Source: Epiperipatus broadwayi (Eukaryota > Onychophora > Udeonychophora > Euonychophora > Peripatidae). Taken from it: a stretch of DNA of 64,000 nt. Below the pieces are notes generated by a model. That model was not told the DNA's origin, ran no database searches, and saw nothing but the letters and a program-made list of their open reading frames with translations. Position 1 is the first letter of the stretch. Every line of letters begins with the position of its first letter. Below are positions 1-13,100 of this stretch, piece after piece. The stretch covers positions 2,480,001 through 2,544,000 of the forward strand of contig JAQFVV010000031.1 in the NCBI GenBank assembly GCA_028023455.1, given 5' to 3'. Both the position numbers and the translations under genes were made by a program.

Positions 1-1955
1 GGATGATAATGCAGATCTTCAGAGAAGTAAAAAAAAAGTATTTTGTAAATACTTCTTTTGAGAAAAATGTTAAATAAAAAATGGACAGGAACCATCCAAG
101 TGGATTACATTTTGACTAACAGAAAATATGTATTTCAAGATTGTAATGTTCTTAATAGATCTAACACAGTAAGTAAGATGAAAGATATGTGTTAGCACAA
201 AATTAGAAAGGCTGATAAAAATCGATGTTTCTTATTTTCAGAAACATTCCAATCAATTTAAATTAACATTTGCAATATTAATAACTTTAATCTTAATCTT
301 AATAAGTTTCAGATTTGACTGAAATTAATAAGACAATAACTGATATTCTATTGAGAATTGCAAAAAGATAACTAGTACAAAAGGCAGTTTAGCAAGAAAT
401 TTTCTACTGAGACAAGATATAATGTAAAAAAAAAAAAAAAAAGAAATATGAATAATGTAAAAAAATAATAAGGATTGAAAATTTAGAGTTTTGTAAAATG
501 GTATATAAAAGAAATACTAATGCTATTATAAAAAAAATATAAATTGACATGAAAAAGAGCAAAAAGTTTCAATAGTGAATATTGGAAAGAAAAATTGTTC
601 CAACAATACAAAGAAAAGATGGAATTATTATTAAGAAGAGAAATGACATTAATAATATGTATGGAAGAATTTTATAAAGAATTACACAGTAATACAGAAC
701 AAGAAAATAAAGTATTTTCTATAATTACTACATTTTTTTAAATATGCCAGATATTTTAAATAAAAAGATGAGATATGCAATTAAATCTATGAAGAAAGTT
801 CCAGAACATATTATTATTTTAAAAGAAAATGAAATATATATATTTTTTGGTAAAGCTATACACCAAATGTCCAAATAATAAAGATCTATAAGATGATTAA
901 GAAAAATGATAAAAAAGATAATTAAAATTGAAAACCCATTAGTCATTTAATCTTTACTATGGTAATTACAACTCATCAGCAGAAAACTTTAATTCTTATC
1001 AAACAAAAGAACATGTTGGATTTAAAAGTGGGGTTAGCACAACTGATCACATCTAAATAGTGAGAGAAGTTATATAAATGTCTAATAAATATGAGTTACC
1101 ATTATGCTTTAGATTTACAGGTTGTAAAAAGCATTTGATTCTATAAGCCATTTTATGGTGATTAAAGCATTATTGGATCAAGATATAGACCCAGAATATT
1201 ATCAAAAATTTTAAGAGTATCTATAAAAATGAAACGACAATGCTTAGATTACTTGTTAAAATTAAGAATATTAATATTAAAAAAAGTTAACACATGTAGT
1301 AGATTAAGATGGAAAGCTAAGGGAGCAACAGTAAATGTAAATTATTGAAGTCATTTAGATTTTCAGACGATATTTTTGCAAAGAATGCTTCAGATGTTCA
1401 AGAAATGATGCAATAGGTATCAAATGAAAGCAAGAAAGTAGAACTAAAGATAAATGCTAAAAAGTATAAAATAATGTTAAATGTATTTTCTTACTGATCA
1501 TATTATCAATACAGATGGAAACATAACGGATGAAATTAATCTTGTATGGGATACTTTTGGTTGAAATAAATAAGTATTTCAAAGAAAATATGCCTTTGAG
1601 TTTGAAAAGAAATTTTTTTTAATAGATGCATTTTGCGAGTTCTTATGCAGAGACTTCAGACCACTCAATGAAATATGAGAGAATGCATCCTAAAGTTAGC
1701 AAAAAAATTAATAGAATATATGGATCTGACTAAAGCTGACTGGACATATTGCTAAAAAAGATGATAATAGATGGACAGTTGATGTTTTAAATTGAATCCT
1801 AAGAGATTGGAAAAAATTTAAAAATATTTCATATATGAGATAGCTAGATGAAATAAGAAATTTTGCTAACCTGATGTGGCAAAGTGAAGCTAGTTATTAG
1901 AGAAACTGGATTAATTTGGAGAGATCGTCATTCTGCAGTGAAGTGATAGTAGTAG
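1..1955 (+). mobile_element. Decayed RTE-like non-LTR retrotransposon (EN-RT relic)
   Basis: This is an old LINE whose coding frame is broken by many stops and indels but still readable in pieces. The end of an AP-type endonuclease lies near 85-200 (VDYILTNRKYVFQDC). Reverse transcriptase blocks follow: MPDILNKKMRYAIKSMKK near 735-800, GFKSGVSTTDHI near 1020, SIYKNETTMLRLL near 1220, and the catalytic block near 1355-1410, read as RFSDDIFAKNASDVQEMMQ. The FADD-type motif therefore survives as FSDD. The C-terminal signature (LTGHIAKKDDNRWTVDVLN) lies near 1738-1795. The 3' end is placed near 1955 because the same terminal bases (ctgcagtg..tgatagt) close the related copy at 9893-10150. The 5' end lies before the window. 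It is not functional. Clade assignment to RTE rests on remembered family sequence style and is inference. Confidence 0.85.
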
Positions 1956-3646
1956 AATATATATATATTTTCTAAGATAAAATGGTAATTTTAGGAAAAA
2001 TATTTATAATAATAAGTATGTATATATATGTTTTTGATATTTAAGATATTTAGAATCAGAGAATAATGATCTATTTTTCTATAGCAGGTTTTAATCGCTG
2101 CGCATTAAATTCTCATCTCATTTTAATAAATAGAAGTACAATTATTGAATTGCTTATTCAAATTTCTCCCTCTTTCTTTCTCCCTTCTCTCTTTCTCCCC
2201 CCCCTCTCTCTATATATATATATATAATGACAAGTCTAGTGAGCAAGCTTTTATTTTTTATTTTTTTTATTTTTTTTCAATATTTTTTATTATTTATGGA
2301 GAGATCATAAAGAGGTATTTGTTAGTAAGATTATTACTTATACATTTATTTCAGTAACATTGGTTATGAATTGCATTTAATTTATTCTAATATTTTTCAC
2401 AATATTTATTTAAATGCTTTATTTTTCAATGTAATTTAATTTTTCTACTTACACGTAAAAGTGATAAACTAAATATCTAAATTAAAGACAGCTTCACGAC
2501 TCTTTTATGAATTATCAAGATTTAATAACTTCTCATTTATTTCAGTGCTCGTTGTGTTCCAAATTGTAATTTACGGCATAATAGAGCAATGACGCGCAGT
2601 CCTTTTATACTAATGACCACCATTCTCAGATTACAATTTTAACTGACATATAGTATATTGTTACCACCCTATTATAGGCATATAAGGATAGTAATAATAA
2701 AAGTCGTTTTACTACTTACAAATATATCTTCTTATATTATATTTTAATACATTCGATTCAATATAAGATCTTTGAAAAAACTGTATATTATCAAAAAATG
2801 TATAATAATACTTGGTTTTTAGTAGATCTATAGATTTGTACCAATTACAACTTTTTTAGTGGTTTTAGAAAATGTACATTCAAGAATGTAATACCACGTA
2901 TCAACATTAGGAAGATACTAGCACAAAGGCCAAAACTCTGAGAGTGAACAAGAGGAATGAGAGTAATATGCTGTTTATACAAAGCAGATTAGAATATAAA
3001 GAAAAGAAGTGTTTAAACACAAAAGTGATCAAACATACAATAGTGAGTTGAACAGTTTTTATGTATTTTTAAATAAAGTCTAGGTTTATGTTTTTTCAGT
3101 TAAAAATTTATTATCCAACATAAGAACTTCTCAAAATTGTTATGATCCCCAATAATTTTTCTGTGATCCCTTGAGGGGCTGCAACCCACAGGTTGCACAT
3201 TGCTGCAATAGAGATTATTACAGCCTATACTATTACTTATAACTTTTGATTTAAATATATTCCTATCTTATGAGCCAGCAGCACCTTGCCTCTTGTTAAC
3301 ATTTATAAATGTACTAATATTTATACATTTCTAATATATATATATATATATATATATTAGATATATATATAATATTATGTACATTTGAATATATATATAT
3401 ATATATATACAAACACACATAACATTCAAAATCTATATACCTTTCTTTGATAATGAATAATTAAATGCAGTTTGTTTGTTAATGACAATTTTAGTAAAAA
3501 CTGATTTTGTGTTCCACATATGTTTTTTTTATATATTTAAATAATCTGTGCTTCATGCTTTTACATTTCAACAATTGCTTCATAAACATAGTGTATTTAA
3601 CTCGACATTATTTTGATCTAATATTTATTCCTAAATGTTAACAACA
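1956..3646. other. AT-rich flank downstream of the decarboxylase gene
   Basis: No gene is visible. The stretch includes a pyrimidine tract running into (TA)n at about 2166-2226 and TA microsatellites at 3334-3409. Sequence near 3170-3215 (tgcaacccacaggttg) resembles the terminus of some hAT elements, but no matching opposite end was found. Transcript 3' UTR of the minus-strand decarboxylase should occupy the right edge. A tttatt at 3624-3629 is an AATAAA on the minus strand only about 20 nt past the stop, so it may or may not be the polyadenylation signal used. Confidence 0.6.
3334..3409. repeat. TA-rich microsatellite
   Basis: Two runs of alternating TA (about 3336-3358 and 3392-3409) are separated by a short TA-rich spacer. 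It is simple-sequence DNA with no sign of a gene. Confidence 0.9.
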
Positions 3647-4123
3647 TTAAACTGGGGTTTGAACTCCAGTGTCATCACAGGAATTGTTTGAATCACTCTT
3701 GTGACGACGACTAGTAGCACTAAGTGTTTTTACTATTTTAGGATTATAACATTTTGGATCAGACACCATGCGAACAAAGAAACTACGTTTATTTTTGATA
3801 CTTTGTTTGTTCTTGCGGTCTAAGAAGAACACTTCATCCACAGATTCATCTACCACTTCTTGAATTTCTTTATTGTCCTCAATGGGTTCATTATCATTTA
3901 CTTTATTGCTATCATTTGGTATAGTGGCTTTAGTAATTTCAATAATATCGGCTGCCATTCTGCTAACAACGTTCCATGCATGAAGCACATCATCTTCCGT
4001 TGCATATTGGGAACACACACAGAATCGTATAACAAAACGACCATTAAGGGATGCAGGTACCATATGGAGTTTTCCAGATGCATTTATTGATGACAAAAGC
4101 CTTTCATTTAAGTTGTTTGAGCC
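3647..4123 (-). CDS. Terminal coding exon of an aromatic amino acid decarboxylase (DOPA/tyrosine/histidine decarboxylase family)
   Basis: The exon encodes 158 residues and a TAA stop. It begins GSNNLNERLLSSINASGKLH, then MVPASLNGRFVIRFCVCSQ, ATEDDVLHAWNVV. These are the C-terminal segments of group II PLP-dependent decarboxylases, cytosolic enzymes that make monoamines from aromatic amino acids or histidine. The exon start is set by a polypyrimidine tract ending in AAG before GGC, and by exact phase-0 joining to the exon at 37664..37563, which ends ..CFRLK, giving CFRLKGSN. An upstream in-frame ATG at 4144 is intronic and not the start. After the family core there is a tail of about 90 residues, acidic and then basic, with RSFFVRMVSDPKCYNP. 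The catalytic lysine exon lies outside the visible part, so the substrate cannot be told. A tyrosine- or histidine-decarboxylase-like member is plausible. Confidence 0.92.
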   Translation of the reverse strand, partial: GSNNLNERLLSSINASGKLHMVPASLNGRFVIRFCVCSQYATEDDVLHAWNVVSRMAADIIEITKATIPNDSNKVNDNEPIEDNKEIQEVVDESVDEVFFLDRKNKQSIKNKRSFFVRMVSDPKCYNPKIVKTLSATSRRHKSDSNNSCDDTGVQTPV

Positions 4124-4260
4124 CTTAAAAAAAGTAATTAACAAAGATAGTTATTAAATGTATTAAAAGTACATTATTAATATTAAAATAACATATTTTA
4201 TACAGTGATCATAATTATTAAATTATTCTTGTAATCTTCAAAAGCAAAATTCTTTATTTA

Positions 4261-4261
<1 letters not shown>

Positions 4262-4299
<38 letters not shown>

Positions 4300-4326
4300 C
4301 ACACATATATACATGCATACATATAC
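4262..4326. repeat. CA/TA microsatellite
   Basis: Alternating ACAC, TATA and ACAT repeats form one simple-sequence block just inside the last intron. Confidence 0.9.
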
Positions 4327-6730
4327 ACAAGGATAATAGTGATAGAATATTGTATATACTTGTGTATTGTTACCATGAATACTACAGTCACGCTAATGGC
4401 GGATAGACAAACAGAAATAAATATGACACAAGATATTTGAGTAACTAACCTTGATATTTATTTAACAGTAAAGAATAAAGTAATATTTAACAATGTTTAC
4501 ACATAATATTAAATAATGCTTACATATAATAAAATAATATTAAACGTCACTTACAAATACTTAACCATGGAGGCAAACCAAATCATAATAAATCTGGTGT
4601 GGTCTGTAGAAGTTCCTAGGTTCACTTTTAAACCTTCAGTGGTGGAATTTATTGGGCACACCCATAATCCTCTTAAATAATTCAAACCTTGCTGTTCTTT
4701 AGTTACAACACGAATCAGCTATAATGATGTGAAGGTGTGTGCAAACTCCAATTCTCACAGATGAGCTTTTATCATGTTCCAGACCATTCCCAGATAGCAA
4801 TGCTATAGTCATGGAAATTTCTGCAACAATATAGTTGCTACTAATGATATTTTATTTTTGGAACAGGAACCAATCTTTAATATATCAGCTTAATTAATCT
4901 ACTTCTTTAATCACAATTATTTCTTACTAATGGAAAACCTAAAAAGCATGCTTATCAGAAAATAAGTTTCTTTCACATGTATAACTTCTTTTTGATTTCA
5001 TAAATAATTTGGTTCAGTTTATTTATTTTTAATATATCACCATTTACATTATTCTAATATAGCATAATAGTGAATAAAATATTTCATCAGTGGGTTTGAT
5101 AGTCAGAATTTACATTCCATTTTACATTTACTTGATTCTTTTAAACACTGTATCATTATCAGAAAACATTACTGAGATAACTAATCGATAGATTTAATAA
5201 TAAACCTACTTTTTTATTTGGAAAAGTGATTTCTTGTTGTCACAATAGTCATAGTAATACCGACTTGCAGATTAATATATAAATTAAATGTGTAATTAAA
5301 CCTCTCAAATTATTTGTAATTGACAGGTTTTTTGTCTAACTTTTAGTATTATTTGTGTTTTCAATTTTTTTTATTTGGTTTTGAAAAAGATGGGCCAGAA
5401 GTGAGGTGGGCCAAGGTGGGTGGGCATGGGGAAAGGAAAGAAAAATATGGAAAAGAGTAAGTTTCTTTTTATTTTGAAGTACATAATAGTGACTTGCAAA
5501 TTAATTTACAAATTAAATGTATAATCTCAAAGCTCTTAAAAAGTTATTTTAGTGATATAAATGAAGTATATAAAGCTTATTTTTAGATTAATTTCTTAAC
5601 AGTAAAAAAGTATGAGTGTAATGTGTAAATTTATGGTAATGTGTGAATGTTCCAATTTTATATTTTAGTTTAGGTGGGCCAAATCTTAAATTTGTTGATT
5701 AACATGCTTTGACAATTCAGTAAAATAAAATATCTCTATGATTAGTTAGCTAGATAATAAACAATAATTTCTTTGATAGAAGATTTTGAAATATCTGTTT
5801 GAGCAAATAAGTAATATAAAATCATTTTACAATATTATAAGGATAATAGATATAAATAATGTAATAGGTAAATAAAAATTTATTATACTCAATAAATGCA
5901 GGTAATTCATCTAAACAATACTACTGTAGACACTATATAATAATGCATATAAGAATATTTTATTTATGGATATGTTACACATACCACATTCTATATTATG
6001 CTATATTAAAACACATTTAACTAAATTATTTACATATTGAGAGATTTTATAACTAATGTTTTATAAAACAAATGATTTTGCATTTATTTATTGATTTTGT
6101 TGAAGTTTAATGAACAAAATTCAATCATTTTCTTAAAATCTGTGTTTATTTTGTGTATTTATATTAATGATTACACAAAATAACACTGATGCAGAATTCT
6201 CATTATCTAATAAGTTAACCATGATATTTTACGAATAATAAATAACTAAAGTAATTATTTCATTGTATGTTCAAAATATGTTTTTTTGTTAACTTTTTGG
6301 TCACAATTAGCTTGGAACTTATAATATACAAGCCTATGTAAGATTTGCTAGAATAAAGAAAAGAAGTTCAAGATGTTGGATATCACTGATTTTTATAACA
6401 ATAGTACATAAACTCAGTATGTTACATGATTTAAATCATTCAACCATAATTATAATTCATATACAGACACATAATGCATGGTAATTATGTCACACCATAT
6501 TATATCATATTTATTGTACATGGTTTAAAACATCTAACCATGATTATAATTTATGTACACACATAATGCATAAAGACCATGTTATACCATATTATATCAT
6601 ATCTCTTGTATCTTATAATATATATATATATATCAGCAGCCATTTAAACAAATATAATCGTTCCAACTCTAAAAAAGACATAATAATAATGATAATAATA
6701 CTAAGGTAATACACAATTTTGTTTATAGGG
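4327..6730. other. AT-rich intronic DNA, no gene seen
   Basis: No long open frame, RNA gene or clear element end was found. Short pieces near 6420-6610 repeat the phrase caaccataattataatt..cacataatgcatg twice (about 6440-6480 and 6535-6570), which suggests a local duplication. Confidence 0.5.
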
Positions 6731-8183
6731 AATGGTTCTTATATATGTAAATAGAAAGATCTGAATTTATAATTTTTTAATCTATTTATCTTCCATGCTA
6801 TCTTAAGAAGCTGATTCACATAACCATACACATATGAAAAAGGTACATCATGATCCCCAGTATATGTATTTCATGCAATATCAGCACTCATCAGTTAGGC
6901 CAGATTATAATCTCCCACATATATTAATCAGTTCTCAATTTATATAAAGATAGCAATTTCTCAAACTTTAATGGACAGGCCTCAATTTTCTCACCTTTTC
7001 AACTATTCAACCACCCATTTCATTGAAAAACTGACAACGGAACAGTCAAAGCCCTTATTGGATTTGATATTATAGTCAAACCCATGTAAACATTAAGTCA
7101 ATCTAACCCCTCATATTATTGGACATTATATTTCCATATATGTTTTTAGGAGATGGATGAACTGGACTTATACTAACATGTAATCTATTTCCCAAGCAAT
7201 ACGTAATTTTAAGGCAGTATGTAATTTTGCGTATACTAAATGTTTCTTATATATGTAAACAGAGGAATTTGTACTCATGATTTTTTAGTCTATTCATCCT
7301 CTAATTTATCTCAAGAAAACAGTAAACATGACCACACACATGTAAAAAATTTACATGATCCCCAATATATGTATTTCATGCAAAATCAGAACTTATCAGT
7401 TGGGTCAGATTATAATCTACCACATCTATGTACAATCAGTGCTCAATTTATATTAATATAGCAATTCCTCAAACCTTAATGGATAGATTTCTATCTTCTC
7501 ACCCTTCCAACTGATGGATCAATAGTTGGGAGGGTGAGAAGATTGAAGCATGTCCATTAAAGTTTGAGAAATTGGTATCTTAATATAAACCGAGTACTGA
7601 TTATATACATGTGTGAGATTATGATCTGGCCCAACTGTTGAGTGCTGGTTCTGCATGAAATACATATATTGGGGATCATATATCTTTTTTGCATGTGTGT
7701 GGTCATATGTATCAGTTGCTTGAGATAGAGTGGAGGATAAATAGACTAAAAATTCTGAGTTTAAATCCCTCCATTTACATATATATGAAACATTCAGTAT
7801 AAGAAAAATTACATACTGGTTTAGAATTACATATTGTTTGAAAGATAGATTACATCTTAGTATAAGTTGATTAATGTGTACAAGGGATTTGAGTGATCCA
7901 TCATCAGTTTTTCAATGAAATGGATGGTTGAATAGTTGGAAAGATGAGAAAATTGAAGCCCGTCCATTAAAGTTTGATTGCTATCTTAATAGAAACCAGC
8001 ACTGATTATATATATGTGTGACAAATTGTGACCTAACCCAATTGATGAGTGCTGGTTCTGCACAAAATACAAGGGTCATGTATCTGTTTTGCAGGTGTGG
8101 GTTAATGTGTATTGATTGCTTGAGATAGAGTGAAGAATGAATAGACTGAAAAATTCTGAATTCAAATCCCTCTATTTATAAAT
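6731..8183. repeat. Large nested inverted repeat built from a SINE/MITE-like family
   Basis: The left arm (about 6731-7512) and right arm (about 7524-8183) are imperfect reverse complements around an 11-bp spacer. The centre is exact: 18-bp arms at 7495-7512 and 7524-7541 differ at one position or none. Each arm holds two copies of a roughly 270-bp unit with the landmarks gtccattaaag, ctggttctgcatgaaatac and gcttgagatagagtg. Near the outer edge of each right-arm unit is a tRNA-like pair of boxes, TTGCTTGAGATAGAGTGG and GAGTTTAAATCCC or GAATTCAAATCCC, resembling an A box and B box. Further copies of the family lie at 50.78-50.99 kb and 51.23-51.47 kb. The transcript would fold into a long hairpin. 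Confidence 0.85.
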
Positions 8184-9353
8184 AATAATAATACACTAGA
8201 GATGAGGTTTGTGATGTTATACTAACCAATCAATGTATCTCAAACATGTCCACATATAGATAATATAAATATGTTTTAACTTATATGGTAAACTATTTTT
8301 TCTAAAAGCTTTCAATACCTAATTCTAGCTCTCTATTATACTCTATTCCCAATAAAAGCAATCAAAATAACATTTCTTTAAAGTGTCTTAGAGATAATCT
8401 TTATAATGTAAACGGATTTTGCTACTCCTACAAAAACATCAATAAAATTCATACTAAAATATGTTTTTAGAAAGTTTAATTACAATAATATCACTGCCAA
8501 CAATCTTTAAAATATATTGATTGATTTTATGATCTTGCCATGAATTTTTATTATTTTATGAGCATTTTATATGAAAGTTTTCTAATGCTTCCATAGAAAG
8601 TACAAGTTTTACTTCCATACAATAAAATAGATAAAAGTAACAGCACTATATACAATTAATAGTTGCAATAGTTATTGCAATAAAATTTCTAATCTTTTAA
8701 CAGATTGGAGTTTGTGTTGCACTTCAACATTTAAATCCATCTTCACCTGAAAATATTTCAATAAAATTTAAATTAATAATTCTATCATCAAAAATGTATT
8801 ACATATTGATGCCTGATTCAAGAAATAGCCTACAAACCAAATCAACACAAAGTTGTGGTTAATACATATTATGGTTTATCATCAAGTTTTATTTCAAGTG
8901 CCTCAGATCCATTTGCAGGCCAACTAGCTTTGCTTGATTATAATATTTTCATTACATTTTTGGTTACCTAATCAGAGAACATTTACTAATAGTCAATTTC
9001 ATTGATGATATTAGATGATATGATAAGCAGCCTATTATTTTATATTAACGATTATAAATTTTACTTGTCCTAAATGACATATTTTATTAATAAGATAACA
9101 CCCAAATCTTTAAGATATTCAGAACAATTACTTTCGTTTTTCATTTTTTTTTAATCTTTCATATAATTTATTCATTATTAGAAATATATTTTCCTTTACT
9201 ATATATATATATTGGAGTAGCTTTTAAAATTTAAACTAACATTCCAATTATTTTTAATATTAAAAAAGTTTAAACTAATAGCTTCAAATTCATGTAAAAG
9301 AGAACCTTTATTTCCTCTCTTTTTTCATTCTTTAAAAAAAAAAAAAAAAACTA
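8184..9353. other. AT-rich intronic DNA, no gene seen
   Basis: Nothing beyond AT-rich sequence, a short TA run near 9200 and a poly-A run near 9335-9350 could be recognised. Confidence 0.5.
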
Positions 9354-9408
9354 TAAAACTACTTCAAAAAAATCTTATGAGCCATAAGATTTTTTTGAAG
9401 AAGTTTTA
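9354..9408. repeat. Near-perfect 26-bp hairpin
   Basis: Arms at 9354-9379 and 9383-9408 pair over 26 bp with one mismatch and a 3-base loop. The innermost 18 bp (CTTCAAAAAAATCTTATG) are perfect. It follows a poly-A run. It could be a tiny snap-back insertion or the product of template switching; no protein is associated. Confidence 0.85.
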
Positions 9409-9892
9409 TTCCTCTAATGAAAGTACAATGTATAATTAGAATGTTATATATTATTTCCACTTTTATGAAATGCAATATGAAAACATAGATAGTATAAATG
9501 ATAAAATGATCTTAAACAAAGTAAACAGTATAAAATGGACAACTGAAAGTAACAGAACAAAAGTATTAAATATCTTAATGTATAAAAGATCTGATTTTTT
9601 AAAATTATAAATTGTTAATTAAACCACTAAAATAAAAAAAGAATATATATATATTATAAACTAAAAGTACCAAGTGTTATTTAACACTGGTAAGTCATAG
9701 ATTTTTTTGCTTTTGTTTTATAAGGTTAAATTGTGCTATTAAAAAAGTGATAAATCATAAAATATTGCAAATTTGATAAAAGAGCTAATAAAAATTGTTT
9801 ATGATTGTAAAAAAATTAGTAATATTTAAAAAATATAACTTAATGAATCAAAATATTAATGAAAAAATGGATATTGATTCCATATGTTCAAA

Positions 9893-10150
9893 TCATCATC
9901 ATCATCATCATCAACCACTATCAATCCACTGCAGGATGAAGGTCTCTCCAAGTTTAATCCATCTTCTCCGATCTTTAGCTTCTCTTCTCCACAACACCCC
10001 TGCACATTTTCTTATTTCATCCATCCATCTCACATGTGGCCTCTTTCTGGGTCTTTTACAATCTCTTGGAATCCAGTTTAAAATTTCAATTGTCCATCTA
10101 TTATCATCTCTTCTAGCAATATGTCCAGCCCAACTCAAATATTTAACCTA
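9893..10150 (-). mobile_element. 5'-truncated 3' end of the RTE-like LINE family
   Basis: A minus-strand open frame at 10138..9911 (75 codons) reads SWAGHIARRDDNRWTIEILN, WIPRDCKRP, RPHVRWMDEIRK and ends ILQWIDSG. This is the C-terminal tail of the same EN-RT family as the relic at 1-1955, but less decayed. It is followed by a (GAT)n tail of about seven units at 9893-9916, typical of the short tandem 3' tails of RTE-class LINEs. The fragment begins abruptly near 10150, as expected for incomplete target-primed reverse transcription. No function is expected. Confidence 0.88.
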
Positions 10151-13100
10151 AATTTATTAAAAATACATATAGAGAATTATATAATGCTTCATTTTATGTT
10201 AATAGTTTGGAAAATAATTAAAAAATGTAATATATAGGGAACAAAAAAATATATTGGATATAAAATTTTGTGAGAATTTCATGCTTCATATATTGGAGAA
10301 TTGAGATAAAGCTCCAAGAAACAATTAAATGAACATTAACTTTTATATAAATAAATAAAAAGTAAAAAGAAAGATATAATAACAATGTCTGTTTTTTTTA
10401 ATCATGAGAAAACATATAATTTTAATTTTAATTTTGTGAGAAAAGAAATCATAATAAAGGGAAAAATCAAGGAGACAATGTTTATAAACAACTATAGAAA
10501 AAGCTAAATCTTACATCAATATTTTAGGATTTTAGGTTTAAAATAGTCTTGAAATTTATCTTATTTTGTTCATGTAAGTGAAAAATAAAATATATGTACA
10601 AAAAAAAAATTAATTAGTTTATCTATTTCATAAAGAATGTTAAAATTTAAACTACTCAAATCAAAACCATTTTATTTAACATTGTTTATAAAAAAGCATT
10701 ACAATATTAATTTTTAACTGCTATTAGAAACACAGTAAAACAAGCTATAGGAATAGCTAATATATATATATAATGTACAGGATAGAAAATCCATCCTTAC
10801 TTTTTCAAGTTCTAGCATGGTTTTAAAAAAATGTCTTTGATAGTTTTATTTAAGGATTCGTAAATAAGTTGTTAGTGTTATTATTAGTAATTGTTTTATT
10901 GTTATTTAGTTCAAGTTTATTTATTTATTATGATATGCTTTGTTTTGAGATAGATCATTGTGATGGCAACATATATGTATATAATTATGAGTGTGTGTAT
11001 AAAGAAATAGTTGTTAGCAGTGGTATTTAAATTGGTAAATATAATTATATTGTACCTTTATTTATTTATTTTTTTAAAAAAATTATAAAAGATATAGTAA
11101 TATTATTCTGGTTGTTTAAATATTCATTTGATTTGTAAATTATAACACAAATCTTTTGATGTAATATATGTGTATTTTTTTTTATTGATATTATTTTTTA
11201 TTTTATTTTGTTATTTAAAAAAATATTTTAAAATTGCTAAACAATAGTGTTAAAGATTTTTTTTAAAATCAGCACGTGGTTTACAACAATAGGCTAGGAG
11301 CTGGCTATGGAACGCTGGATAATAGGTCATCATTCTTGCTGGTTAATAAAAAAAGAAGACATTACTTTTGTTCGTCATTTCTCCAAATTTTTCTTATAAA
11401 TTTCCTTACAAAAAATTATTGGATTAAGGATTAATACTAAAGATGATTTGCTAAGTGCAACTTTATCATTTTGAGGTGATGGCCTCTCTACTTGCCCATC
11501 AAACAACATTGGAAACTTCGTGAAGCATAAAACCTCCAAAGTAAACCGATGTTCTTAAATAAGTTTTAAAAAAATAGCTATCATAATTGTATTGATACAT
11601 TTTATTATAACTTCCAAATTTCTTAATGATCCAAAAATAATATTCAACTTAACCATGTATATAATTGAATATTCAGGAAATGACTGAAATTAATGGTTTT
11701 AACAACAAGAAACAAATCTCTTAATTTACTTGTAATATGTACATATTTCAACATCACTTCGAGCCATTTTAGGATGAATAAAATAAGTGAAAGTGCTGGA
11801 AATAACTAGCTAGTTTAAAATGACTGGACACTAAAGCAGATAGATGGTAACAAAAAGAAATTTATCTAATTTTTTTTTTTGATTTTTATGTAAGATTTAA
11901 TATATCTTTATGAAAGAATATACAACTGAAATCTTTAGAAACTAACTTACAAATTTCTTTTGAATGTTAAAATTTTAAGAATGATGAAAGTCGATTTTAG
12001 TATATATGTTTGTTTATTTATTTTAAAGACATTTTATAACTTAAACTACGCGAATATGTTGTAATTATAAATATATATATATATATATTTTTTTTTTTTT
12101 GCTTTTTATTTGATTCACGTTTGCATACAGGTGTACTAAATAATAAAAGTCATTTGTCAATTTAAATTGGAAAGCAATAAATTATATTTCATTGCATAGG
12201 AATTGTATAAATGTACAAATTTATAGAACTGTATTTATAAGTAATATCATTGTTTAATAATTATCTTAGTTCTTCAGTTATTATTCTAACAATCTGGTTG
12301 TATTTATTCATATCCATTAAGTCTTATAAGTTAAAATATTTAATATTTCATACTTGTGTGCATTATATATATTAGTGCCAATATTTCATATGCTAGTCAT
12401 TATCTTTATTTATATTTAAGTCAGTTGACTTTTAAATTTATTTGTTGGTGCAGACATTACTTATTGTTTATTGAGGTTAAAATTATAGTTATAACTTTAG
12501 TCCACTATTGTGAAGTTTTTATCTTGGTATTGTTAGTTGTAAAATAGCCTTAGTATGTCAGGCCTTATTTATTACAGTTATTATTATTATTACTGGATGG
12601 AGCAGATAAATTTCCCATCTGTATTGTTGTATCCATGAGTTGATAGTGCTTATATTTCCAGTGATTGTAATCACATATTCCTAGGTACCTATTGTTGTTG
12701 TTTTCGGTGAGCCTCTCCATATATTTTCCTGATGCACTGAGACAAAAGGTCCAGGCATCCTATTTTGCCTCAAATGTAGGTGTTATTTTGGAAGCCACCA
12801 TGCTTTTGATATATTTATGCTAGTTGCATTATAGAGTCCTCTTTTTGGGTTTATCACTCATGAGATTTAATTAAAACTAAATTTTCCACCATAGTAGGTG
12901 AGGTTGCTTGTATTTTAGTATGTAATGTCAAGATAAGTTTGTTTAAAGGATGTGATTCCTTTAGGATGCACTCAATTATGTTAGTGCTTTAAAGTATAAG
13001 AATGTCTGTGTTTTGTGCTATCATGATTTGTAATCATTCACAAACCAACCAACAATATTTTGTAATTGTAAATGTTTGAATTTATAAGCATATGGCCAGT

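Noticed and set aside
3170-3215. hAT-like terminus (tgcaacccacaggttg)
   Set aside because: No partner end or 8-bp duplication was found.
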